Assembly: GCA_012032575.1 (NCBI GenBank)
Contig: JAAUSP010000124.1
Location: 1-15,568, forward strand
Direction of reading: 5' to 3'
DNA from: Anaerolineales bacterium
Lineage (GTDB): Bacteria > Chloroflexota > Anaerolineae > 4572-78 > J111
Length of the DNA: 15,568 nucleotides
The notes beneath the pieces were generated by a model. That model made no database searches. It was not told the DNA's origin and saw only the letters and a program-made list of their open reading frames with translations. The position numbers were made by a program, and so were the translations under genes. Positions 1 through 6,988 of the stretch are shown in pieces; the first letter of the stretch is position 1; each line of letters begins with the position of its first letter.

Positions 1-44
1 GGGCGAGAAGATTTTCTCGCATGGCGCTCGAAATGACATGATTT
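1..44. repeat. Palindromic intergenic repeat downstream of uxaC
   Basis: Positions 3-9 (GCGAGAA) and 14-20 (TTCTCGC) are perfect inverted arms of 7 bp around a 4-base loop. The flanking bases on the minus strand read GTCATTTCGAGCG. From general knowledge this resembles a short dispersed intergenic repeat seen in many bacterial genomes, but I cannot check its copy number here. It may also serve as a transcript-end hairpin for uxaC. The window edge cuts it. Confidence 0.5.
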
Positions 45-1462
45 TTACAATGATACGCCCGTTTGGCCAGGCCATAGGCCAGCTCGTGGACCATCTCGTG
101 GCCTTCTTCTTCTTCGTCCACGATCCCCTGGACGACCAGGCCGGCCACCCAGTTGCTGGCGGCCCGCCGCCACAAATCGTGCCGGGCGGGGATGGAGGGA
201 AAGGCGCGGGTGTCGTCGTTGAAGCCGGCGGTATTGTACAGGCCGGCGGTTTCCATGACCTGGTCAAAGAAACGGCGCACCCCGTTGAGGCTGTCGTGGA
301 ACCACCAGGGCGGGCCGAGTTTGACCGCCGGGTAATGGCCGGCCAGGGGGGCCAGTTCGCGGGCATAGGTGGTTTCATCCAGATTGAACAGGATCAGGGT
401 CAGGCCGGTTTCGTTGCCGTATTTATGCAGCAGCGGGGTCAGGTTGCGGGTAAATTCGCTGGTGATGGGGATATCCGCGCCCATATCCGGCCCGAAGCGT
501 TCAAAGATGCGGGGGTTGTGGTTGCGGGCTGAGCCGATATGAAGCTGCATCACCAGGCCATCGTCGAGGCTCATGCGGGCCATTTCGATGAGCATGTGGC
601 CGGTAAAACGCCGGGCATCTTCGGCGGTGGCCTCGCCTTTGAGAGCGCGTTGATAGATAGTTTCCGCTTCAGCAGGCGAAAGTTCCGCTGTATAAGCGGT
701 CAGGGCGGCGTGGTCGGTGGCGGTCGCGCCCATTGTTTTGAAGGTGGCGCGGCGGTTTTCCAAAGCCTGGATGTAGCGCGGATAGCTGTCAACGGTGATG
801 CCCGACACCTCGCTCAGCCGGTCAATCTGCGGCCGCCAATCGGGATGGTCCAGATTGACCACGGCATCGGGGCGAAAGGTCGGCAAAATCCGGCCCGACC
901 AGCCCGACGCCCGAATAGCCTGATGCTGTTCCAGCGGGTCGGTGGCGGCATCGGTAGTGCAGAGGACTTCGATGTTAAAGCGTTCAAACAGCAGGCGCGG
1001 CTTAAAATCGGGAGATTGCAGCCGGGCGGCGATTTGATCGTAAATTTCCTGAGCATTCACGCCGTTCAACTTTTCGCCGATGCCAAACAGGTCGTGCAGT
1101 TCGTGCTTGAGCCACATGCCGGTGGGCGTCCCCCGGAAAAGGTGGAAATTCTCGGCAAAAATCTGCCAGATTTTGCGGTAATCTGTTTCCACTTCGCCGC
1201 CATCGCGGCGGGGAATACCGAGCGCTTCCAGCGGGATGCCCTGCGAATAGAGCATCCGAAAAATATAATGATCGGGGATGAGGAATAGTTCGGTCGGTGA
1301 GCCAAAGGTGTAGTCAGGGTCGGCAAACAATTTGGGGTTGACGTGGCCGTGGGGGCAGATCAACGGTAAATGGGCCACTGGCTGATAAAGCGCGGCGGCG
1401 ATTTTTTGTTGGCGGGAGTCAGGGCCAAAATAGCGGTCATCGGGTAAAAATGATTTACTCAT
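1..1462 (-). CDS. uxaC: Glucuronate (uronate) isomerase UxaC, 3' end probably frameshifted
   Basis: UxaC interconverts D-glucuronate and D-fructuronate (and D-galacturonate and D-tagaturonate) in cytosolic uronate breakdown. The minus-strand translation starts MSKSFLPDDRYFG and carries the metal-binding ICPHGHVN segment (His38, His40), followed by family stretches such as FRGTPTGMWLKHEL, LCTTDAATD, LHIGSARNHNPR, LGPPWWFHDS and GLYNTAGFNDDTRAFPSIPARHD. The C-terminal HELAYGLAKRAYH ends near residue 471, where UxaC proteins normally stop (about 466-475 residues). The start ATG at 1462 has a good AAGGAG ribosome site at 1472-1477. As given, the frame does not stop but runs to the window edge through a palindromic repeat. 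Restoring one base near 49-52 would give a C-terminus KRAYHL and a TAA stop at 45, so the real gene is probably 45-1462 (472 residues). No other uronate genes are visible. The family call is secure. Confidence 0.93.
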   Translation of the reverse strand, partial: MSKSFLPDDRYFGPDSRQQKIAAALYQPVAHLPLICPHGHVNPKLFADPDYTFGSPTELFLIPDHYIFRMLYSQGIPLEALGIPRRDGGEVETDYRKIWQIFAENFHLFRGTPTGMWLKHELHDLFGIGEKLNGVNAQEIYDQIAARLQSPDFKPRLLFERFNIEVLCTTDAATDPLEQHQAIRASGWSGRILPTFRPDAVVNLDHPDWRPQIDRLSEVSGITVDSYPRYIQALENRRATFKTMGATATDHAALTAYTAELSPAEAETIYQRALKGEATAEDARRFTGHMLIEMARMSLDDGLVMQLHIGSARNHNPRIFERFGPDMGADIPITSEFTRNLTPLLHKYGNETGLTLILFNLDETTYARELAPLAGHYPAVKLGPPWWFHDSLNGVRRFFDQVMETAGLYNTAGFNDDTRAFPSIPARHDLWRRAASNWVAGLVVQGIVDEEEEGHEMVHELAYGLAKRAYHCKNHVISSAMRENLLA

Positions 1463-1519
1463 GGACGGTTGCTCCTTTGCGTTAGATTGGGGTAGTTCCA
1501 AGGTTTAGATTAATCAAAA

Positions 1520-1566
1520 CGTGTTGCGTGTTGCGTAAATTAACGGAAAACGCAACACGCAACACG
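1520..1566 (-). terminator. 17-bp perfect hairpin between CDF gene and uxaC (terminator-like repeat)
   Basis: Arms at 1520-1536 and 1550-1566 are perfectly complementary over 17 bp with a 13-base loop. Each arm holds two tandem copies of a heptamer (GTTGCGT / ACGCAAC). Read on the minus strand, it lies 8 bases after the CDF stop codon and is followed by TTTTGATT, so it can act as a rho-independent terminator for the CDF gene, ahead of uxaC. The heptamer doubling also suggests a dispersed repeat. A related palindrome of doubled GTTGAAC units occurs at 15061-15088. Confidence 0.6.
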
Positions 1567-1574
1567 GGTGAGAC

Positions 1575-2512
1575 TCATTTTGTTTTGTTCGACGAATCAA
1601 CCGGGGACGAGGGCAGACGGTCCAGGCCCTGATCTTCCCAGGAGACAGGATCATCGAGCGGCTCCAGGTGGGTAAAGGCGGTCGTATTCGGCAGGGCAAG
1701 CCGCACCTGGGCTTCGATCTCTTCCAGCAGTTTGTGGCCGTGCTCGACCGTCCAGTGGCCGGGCACCAGCACGTGAAAAGAGACAAAACGGCGTGCCCCG
1801 GATTGACGGGTGCGCAGGGCGTGGATTTCGAGACCATTCTGCTGATACTTATCAAGTACGGCTTGCACGGTAGCCAGCTCGGCGGCAGGCAGGGCTGTAT
1901 CCATCAGCCCCAATACCGAAGCCCGCACGATATGGAAGCCTGACCAGACAATATTGGCCGCCACAAGCAGCGCAATCAGGGATCAAGGTAGACCCAGCCG
2001 GTCAGGGCAACCACCCCGACGCCAACTAAAATACCCACGGAGGTCCAGACATCGGTTAATAGGTGGCGAGCGTTGGCTTCGAGGGTGATCGAGTTGTAAA
2101 GCCGACTGGCCCGCAGCAACACCTGGGCCACCCCAAAGTTAATCAGCGATGCAGCCAAAGACACCCCCAGGCCCACCCCTACCTGCTCCAGCGGCTTGGG
2201 GTCAAACAGGCGCTGAATGGCGGTATAGCCAATACTGGCTGCGGCCACCAGAATGAGGGTTCCTTCCACCCCACTGGAAAAATACTCGGCTTTGCTGTGG
2301 CCGTAGGCGTGGTCTTCGTCGGCGGGGCGGGCGGCAACGGTCAACATGGCCAGGGCGATCACCGCGCCAACCAGATTGACCAGCGATTCGAGCGCATCTG
2401 AAAGTAGGCCCACGGAGCCGGTCAAAAAGTAGGCCAGTGTCTTCAAACCAATGGTTAGCAGGGCAGCGCCAATGGATAACCAGGCGAAACGAGTTAAAGA
2501 TGACGAGTTCAT
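1575..2512 (-). CDS. Cation diffusion facilitator (CDF) family metal transporter, one frameshift
   Basis: An inner-membrane divalent metal/H+ antiporter, probably exporting Zn, Fe, Mn or similar. The first open part (2512-1976, 178 residues) has TM1-TM5 and most of TM6: the TM2 segment [12 protein letters not shown], the conserved [10 protein letters not shown] (His68, His72) and the TM5 metal motif HxxxD (His150, Asp154). It breaks at GWVYLDP. The other part resumes as [14 protein letters not shown] and carries the cytoplasmic C-terminal domain with [11 protein letters not shown] and [13 protein letters not shown], ending at 1575. One base missing from the G run at 1979-1981 explains the break; restoring it gives exactly 313 codons (312 residues), a normal CDF size. 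TM2 has Glu42 and Asn46 where many CDFs have Asp/His and Asp, so the metal is uncertain. The start ATG at 2512 has no strong ribosome site. Confidence 0.88.
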
Positions 2513-2555
2513 AAGAGGCTCTTGATTTTTCAGCCAGATTCAGTAGCCAGCAGTG

Positions 2556-2600
2556 GCGGATCCCACGCCGCCGCTACACAGGCGTGGGAGCCTGCTCCGC
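2556..2600. repeat. Two-part stem-loop in the divergent CDF/transporter spacer
   Basis: Inner arms at 2561-2569 (TCCCACGCC) and 2581-2589 (GGCGTGGGA) pair over 9 bp. An outer 5-bp stem, 2556-2560 with 2596-2600 (GCGGA/TCCGC), closes it with a 6-base bulge. It sits in the putative 5' leader of the CDF transcript. It could be a leader structure or another dispersed palindromic repeat. No known riboswitch was recognised. Confidence 0.5.
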
Positions 2601-2622
2601 TTCAAAAATTGGATCTACTGAG

Positions 2623-2653
2623 ATTATACAACTATAGCAGAGTTTGGCTGCAA
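2623..2653 (-). promoter_or_regulatory. Possible sigma70-type promoter for the CDF gene
   Basis: On the minus strand a perfect TATAAT (2623-2628) lies 19 bases after TTGCAG (2648-2653). The -10 box is consensus; the -35 box matches four of six and the spacer is longer than ideal. It would give a leader of about 105 bases containing the stem-loop at 2556-2600. The rest of the 2513-2804 spacer shows no gene. A weak plus-strand TAGAAT at 2748-2753 could be a -10 box for the transporter gene. Confidence 0.3.
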
Positions 2654-2804
2654 TAAAAATCTTGGGACAACCGGCCTGGTAGTATGATCTTGGGGATTAG
2701 CGGCGTCAAGTTAACAGGTCAGGTTTCTGAGCGATGCCGATTTGTGATAGAATGTATTCTACCCTTTGATCATTGCAGAAACATTATCAAGCAGGATCAA
2801 GCGA

Positions 2805-3964
2805 ATGGAAAATGATAACTTAGTTGACAAAAACTTGGTTGAATCTGTTTCCAGCCAACCGGTCTCCTATTTACCGCCGCCCCCCTTTACTAATAAGCTT
2901 GAGCGCACCGCCCATGCCGTCTGGCATAACGTTCGCCTTGATAAAATCATCATTTTGTCGCCAGCATCTTTTGTTTTATCCTGGCGATTATGTTAATGAA
3001 GGAAGGCGCTCGCGGCTTGACCTTTCTGGTGCGCGACACTTTTGCCGTCACCAACCCTTTCAATAGCCTGGGGTTTGGCTGGTTGTTTGCTTATGTGATT
3101 ATGAGCGGCTCGCCGGTGGCGGCAGTTTCGCTGACCTTTTTTGATGCCGGGGTGATTGATAAGCTAAGCGCTTATACTATGATTACCGGCTCTCGTTTGG
3201 GTGCCAGTTTTATTGTGCTATTGATTGGCTTTATCTATGTTTTGCGCGGTCGTAACCGGGTATCCAGCCTGAGCATGGGTTTGTTATCATTGACTGTCAC
3301 CGGCACAACCTATGTATTTAGTTTGATGGTAGGCTTGAGTATCCTGCAAACGGAGATCCTCGATCAGGTTCAGCTTCGCTCCGGGGCTGCGCTTGATTCG
3401 GTCATTGATTTGATCTTTAACCCCATCACGGCGCTGTTTGTGACGTATCTGCCCGGCTGGAGCCTCTTTGTGGCCGGCCTGGGCTTAATTATGCTGAGTT
3501 TCAGTCTGTTTGATCGCTGCCTGCCCCAGATGAGCATCAAAGAAAGTCAGGTTGGGCGAATATCACGCCTGGTGTACCGGCCCTGGGTTATGTTTTTGAT
3601 GGGCGCGGGCGTTACCCTGATCTCGATGTCGGTCAGCATTTCATTGGGCATCCTTATTCCCCTGAGTAATCGCGGCTTTGTTCGCCGGGAGAACGTTATT
3701 CCCTACATCATGGGGGCTAATATCACCACGTTTGTGGATACGCTTCTGGCTGCCGTCCTGCTGGACAATCCGCCGGCCTTCACCATTGTTCTGGTTGAAA
3801 TGTTCAGTATTAGCCTGGTCTCCATTGTTATTTTGATCATAGGCTACCGTCACTACGAGCGGGCCATCCTTGCTTTTGTCAACTGGGTTACGGCCAAAAA
3901 GCGACATCTGGCTCTTTTTATAGCGATCATTTTTGTTGTACCCATCATTCTTGTGCTGGTTTAG
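2805..3964 (+). CDS. Na/Pi-cotransporter-like (NptA/PF02690-type) membrane protein, one frameshift
   Basis: A polytopic inner-membrane protein resembling Na+/phosphate cotransporter family members. The hydrophilic N-terminus (MENDNLVDKN..., about 45 residues) starts at ATG 2805, with AGGA at 2793-2796 spaced 8 bases. The opening frame runs off course after LDKIII and stops at 2996. The downstream frame, already open upstream of 2990, reads FVASIFCFILAIMLMKEGARGL, a natural first helix. One T missing from the run at 2953-2956 reconciles them, giving 387 codons (386 residues). Two inverted halves are visible: MSGSPVAAVSLTFFDAG early and SVSISLGILIPLSNRG then GANITTFVDTLLAAVLL late, in the positions where NptA-like proteins have their Ser/Thr-rich substrate motifs. 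The exact substrate is not shown by the sequence. It is followed by a uspA-type gene on the same strand. Confidence 0.78.
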
Positions 3965-4066
3965 GAGCAATACTTTTCAAATAACGTAGTTTAGCCCCTT
4001 GTGGGCGGGCACAAGGCCCGATGCTACCGTCTTATTTGAATAGTATTGGGTTTAGGAGGAATATTT
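3958..4066 (+). repeat. Hairpin spacer bounded by two copies of an 18-bp stop/RBS segment
   Basis: The segment GGTTTAGGAG-x-AATA-y-TT occurs at 3958-3975 (containing the transporter TAG stop) and again at 4049-4066 (containing the AGGAGG ribosome site of the next gene), with two mismatches in 18. Between them an imperfect 16-bp inverted repeat (3969-3984 with 4032-4047, one mismatch) encloses a perfect 7-bp hairpin at 3997-4003/4010-4016 (CCTTGTG/CACAAGG, 6-base loop). The layout suggests either a palindromic element inserted between two once-adjacent genes or a local duplication. The structured spacer could also modulate expression of the downstream gene. Confidence 0.6.
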
Positions 4067-4068
4067 CG

Positions 4069-4890
4069 ATGCGTTTACTCATCCCTACCGCCGGTATGCA
4101 CCAGTCCGAAGCAACTTTACTTTTGGGCAGGCAGCTTGTCCGCAAGCCCGGTGTCATCCCCACCGTTTTAACGGTAATCAAAAACGAAAACAACCGGGCG
4201 CGGGCTGCACCGGTCCTGGCCCATGCATGTCAAATGTTACAGGCGAAAGAATCAGACCTGCAAACTAAAGTTCGGATAGGACAGCCTGCCGAAGAAATTA
4301 TCCACGAGGCCGAAGAGGGCCAATACGATCTGATTGTAATGGGCGAGAAACGCTCTCCTGATCTGCTAACCCGCTTGCTGGGTTCCACCGTGAAACGGGT
4401 GATTGAGCACGCCCCCTGTCCGGTCATTATTGCCAAAGGTAGGCTGGGTCCAATCCATCGCATTTTGCTCTGCGACAGCGGGGCCGAGAGCGTCTCGCTG
4501 CTCAATCGCTTTATCGCTCGGCTGCCCGCTTTGGTTGAGGGCGATATAGAAATCACCGTGCTGCATGTCATGTCGCAAATGACGGCCGGCCCTGGCGTCC
4601 GGGGCAAGCAGTTGCGGGCCAGCGCCGAAGAACTTATCCAGGAACATACCCCCGAAGGCGAACTGCTGGAGCAGGATGTGCAAATCCTGCAAAAATCCAA
4701 CTTGCGGCCTCAGCCAAAAGTGCGACACGGCCTGGTGGTGGATGAAATTCTGGCCGAGGCACAGGGGGGCGACTACGATCTGGTGGTGATTGGGGCGCAC
4801 CGGGGTACGGGCTGGGAGCGGCTTTTACTTGACGACCTGGCTCAGCAAATCATCGAGCAGATGGACCGGCCCGTTTTGGTGATACGATGA
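4069..4890 (+). CDS. Universal stress protein with two tandem UspA domains
   Basis: A cytoplasmic protein of 273 residues built from two UspA-fold domains, about residues 1-125 and 127-273. Domain 1 begins MRLLIPTAGMHQSEA and ends with YDLIVMGEKRSPDL...LGSTVKRVIEHAPCPVII, a recognisable nucleotide-binding tail (G-x2 ... G-S-T). Domain 2 begins HRILLCDSGAES and ends YDLVVIGAHRGTGWERLLLDDLAQQII...RPVLVIR. In domain 2 the usual GS/GT after the long helix is replaced by DD, so it may not bind ATP. The start ATG at 4069 is chosen because AGGAGGA at 4054-4060 is ideally spaced; an in-frame ATG at 4021 has no such site. It follows the Na/Pi-like transporter and is probably co-transcribed, a common arrangement for stress proteins paired with membrane transporters. 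The specific role is unknown. Confidence 0.9.
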   Translation: MRLLIPTAGMHQSEATLLLGRQLVRKPGVIPTVLTVIKNENNRARAAPVLAHACQMLQAKESDLQTKVRIGQPAEEIIHEAEEGQYDLIVMGEKRSPDLLTRLLGSTVKRVIEHAPCPVIIAKGRLGPIHRILLCDSGAESVSLLNRFIARLPALVEGDIEITVLHVMSQMTAGPGVRGKQLRASAEELIQEHTPEGELLEQDVQILQKSNLRPQPKVRHGLVVDEILAEAQGGDYDLVVIGAHRGTGWERLLLDDLAQQIIEQMDRPVLVIR

Positions 4891-5463
4891 GTCAGCCACA
4901 TAATACCCTTCCCCGGCGCAGGCTCGACACAAGATTTGCCCACTTTCGATAACTTCCCGTTCGTTAAAAATTTCCTCACCGCAACGTTCACACTCCACCC
5001 GATAGCCCTCTTTGCTCAACAACTTCTCTAATGAGATGGTTAAAGTGACCGGCTGGAAACGCAACAGGTCTTCTTCGGGCATGCGTTGGTAGCCCAACAG
5101 ATAAGCCTCCCAGCGGTTGCGAGCATCCGGCGCATAAACTTTGGCCTGTTCGCGGGCATTGGGGTGCGGCGCTATTCGCACCGCCTGGCCCGTGGTGGTA
5201 TCCACAAAGGTGGCAGCTACTTTACCAAAATCCAGCACCCGCATGGTCCGCCGGCCCACCCGGCAGCCCGTGGCGACAGCCAGTCCATCAATTACACAGC
5301 CATCGGTTTCGACTACCACCAGCAGGCGCTTATCGGTTTGAGGTACAGCCAGGTCCAGCCAGCGCCCCCCGGCCAGCCCCATCCGTATGCCCAACACCTG
5401 CCGGGGGCAGAGATGGTGATGCATAGCCGCCGAGGTGGCCATCAACTCTTCTAACATTAGCAT
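4825..5463 (-). CDS. FmdE-family protein (formylmethanofuran dehydrogenase subunit E-like) with C-terminal zinc ribbon
   Basis: A PF02663-type protein of 212 residues as read. The N-terminal domain has MHHHLCPRQVLGIRMG (His15-17, Cys19), VVETDGCVIDGLAVATGCRVG (Cys56, Cys67) and RVLDFGKVAATFVD, all typical FmdE features with metal-ligand Cys/His. A C-terminal zinc ribbon follows, with Cys158/Cys161 (CERCGEE) and Cys179/Cys182 (CRACAGEGYY). No other Fmd/Fwd subunits are near, so it is not evidence for methanogenesis; such stand-alone FmdE proteins are widespread and poorly understood. The last 24 residues after GYY are unusual and lie antisense over the 3' end of the stress-protein gene. One missing G near 4896-4897 would put a TGA stop at 4892, just past that gene's stop, so the true end is probably 4892. 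The start at ATG 5463 has AGGGGG close upstream; ATG 5457 is an alternative. Confidence 0.85.
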   Translation of the reverse strand: MLMLEELMATSAAMHHHLCPRQVLGIRMGLAGGRWLDLAVPQTDKRLLVVVETDGCVIDGLAVATGCRVGRRTMRVLDFGKVAATFVDTTTGQAVRIAPHPNAREQAKVYAPDARNRWEAYLLGYQRMPEEDLLRFQPVTLTISLEKLLSKEGYRVECERCGEEIFNEREVIESGQILCRACAGEGYYVADSSYHQNGPVHLLDDLLSQVVK

Positions 5464-5553
5464 GGGGACCCCCTGAGCAATTTATATCAATTAGCATAGC
5501 TCAGTTCAGGCTGAATAGAAAGTGAGGCAAATCATTATTTTGACAGATAGATG

Positions 5554-6197
5554 TCATTCGAGTTCCGGCTCGGCGGGGATGATCGGCGCGATGGCGACAT
5601 CGGCAACTTTTCGACGGCGAAACAAAAAATATCCGCCCAGCCCAAGCAGCACAAGCCCCACCAGCACACCGCTGAAGTTGCTGATAAACTCGCTCACCGC
5701 TTCCCACTGGCTGCTGAAGGCGTAGCCAATCCCGCCGAACAATAACAGCCAGGTTAGCTCACCGGCCAGAACATAAGCCCCGAAGCGGGAGAGAGGATAG
5801 CCGGTACTGCCGGCCACCAGATTGGTGGGAATCGCCAGGGGAGTCAGGAGCCAGCGGGTCAAATAGACAGCTAGCGCGCCCCGCTGGCGCAGGTTCAGTT
5901 CGGCTTTTGCCAGGTGGTTGCGCGACCAAAACGCCGGGTGATTGGCCCTCGGGCGAAGCGGCCCATGCCGTAGCTGAGGATGTCGCCCAGAGTCGCGCCG
6001 AGCAGCGCCAGGATAATGGCGCCATAAGGGTCGAGCACACCCTGACGGATAAATGCCCCCGCCGCCAGCACCAGAAAGGTAGCCGGCAGCGGGACGCCGC
6101 TAGCGCCCAAAAACAGCGCGACAAAAAGCATCGAGGGGCCGTAAATAACGGTCCAGCTTAACAGCGTGTCAGAAAGGTCGCTCAGCGAAAAGTCCAC
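5554..6197 (-). CDS. DedA/SNARE-associated (VTT domain) membrane protein, one frameshift
   Basis: A DedA-family inner-membrane protein; family members act in envelope homeostasis and lipid-carrier translocation. Part one (6197-5895) reads from a GTG start, through YGPSMLFVALFLGASGVPLPATFLVLAAG, GAIILALLGATLGDILSYGMGRFARG and RRFGRATTWQ, then goes out of frame. Part two resumes KAELNLRQRGALAVYLTRWLLTPLAIPTNLVAGSTGYPL, with the conserved arginine of the family's F/Y-x-x-R-W/F region, then AGELTWLLLFGGIGYAF and a final TM helix. One base missing from the run at 5905-5908 accounts for the break; restoration gives exactly 215 codons (214 residues). The GTG start shares one base with the TAG stop of the upstream gene, implying translational coupling. 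The C-terminal tail is acidic (EPELE). Confidence 0.87.
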
Positions 6198-6850
6198 TAC
6201 TTATCCTCATAGTTAACCAGGGCGGTTTCGAGAGTTTCAATAAGCCGGCGCGGTCCACCTTCAAAGTGGGTCACATCGGCCAGGTCGGGCAGGGGCATCA
6301 CCGAATGATTGTGACTGTTGTCAATCCCAAGCTGTTGAAGCAGGTAATCCTCCGGCACGCCGGTGCTGCTGGCAATATAGCGCACCGTCATCCAGGGGCG
6401 GATATCGGATAGCCCGGTCGCCACCGGATTTTCCCGATAGGACAGGATGGCCTGGGCCACTTTAGCTACAATTTCGGGGTCTGCGCCGTCTTTCGGCTTT
6501 TCAAACTCATACTCCCGGTTCAATCGGCCCAAAATATCATTGCTGTTGCGTTCGGTGTAAGGGATGTCGAGCTGGTCAAAAATGTATTCCTCGGGCACGG
6601 CGTAAGCCACACTGACATAGCGAATGGTCATCCAACCTCGAATCGCATCAACGCTGGCCGTGCCCCGGTCCAGTCCTTGCTCACGGATGTATTGCAATTG
6701 GCGGTAGGATTGGAGCGCCCGCGATCCAAAAAAAATTATTACAACCAGCCCCGCGATAATAAACAGGGCAGCCAGGACATTTCGATTTGACAAGGTTTTG
6801 ACCATCTTTTTCTTGAATGTAGGGCTTATTGGCCCATGACTCTGAGTCAT
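6197..6850 (-). CDS. Single-TM protein with an internal ~70-residue duplication, coupled to dedA
   Basis: I do not recognise a named family. The 217-residue protein has a basic N-terminus (TFKKKMVKTLSNRN), one TM helix at about 24-42, and a soluble remainder made of two related units. Unit 1 spans about 69-140 and opens AIRGWMTIRYVSVAYAVPEE; unit 2 spans about 149-216 and opens DIRPWMTVRYIASSTGVPED. Both continue Y-x-x-x-Q-L-x-I and end with a helix of the form A-x-L-x-Y-x-E. The positive-inside rule predicts that the repeats lie outside the membrane. The W-M-T/V-P-E signature suggests a small helical module of unknown function. The ATG at 6850 is preferred over a TTG at 6862; the GGGGAG site is close (about 3 bases). 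The stop overlaps the dedA start by one base, so the two products probably act together. Confidence 0.75.
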   Translation of the reverse strand: MTQSHGPISPTFKKKMVKTLSNRNVLAALFIIAGLVVIIFFGSRALQSYRQLQYIREQGLDRGTASVDAIRGWMTIRYVSVAYAVPEEYIFDQLDIPYTERNSNDILGRLNREYEFEKPKDGADPEIVAKVAQAILSYRENPVATGLSDIRPWMTVRYIASSTGVPEDYLLQQLGIDNSHNHSVMPLPDLADVTHFEGGPRRLIETLETALVNYEDK

Positions 6851-6988
6851 CTCTCCCCTCAATTCTACCCCTCAATTATGCAAAAGTGGTTAAGAACTTA
6901 TGGAGAGTCTATGAAGATTTTGAAAATATACAATTTTCAATTGGTGCACGGGGCAGGTTATAAATTTGAGGAGCAGGGTTCACAACGA

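Noticed and set aside
38..1288. Long open frames on the plus strand opposite uxaC
   Set aside because: They are antisense shadows; the minus strand translates into a clear, full-length glucuronate isomerase.
4825..5463. Evidence for a methanogenesis or C1 methanofuran pathway from the FmdE-like gene
   Set aside because: No other Fmd/Fwd, Ftr or Mch genes are present, and stand-alone FmdE proteins with zinc ribbons occur widely in bacteria.
6912..6945. AT-rich 8-bp inverted repeat (6920-6927 with 6933-6940) as the kinase gene terminator
   Set aside because: The stem is weak and not followed by a T run on the minus strand.
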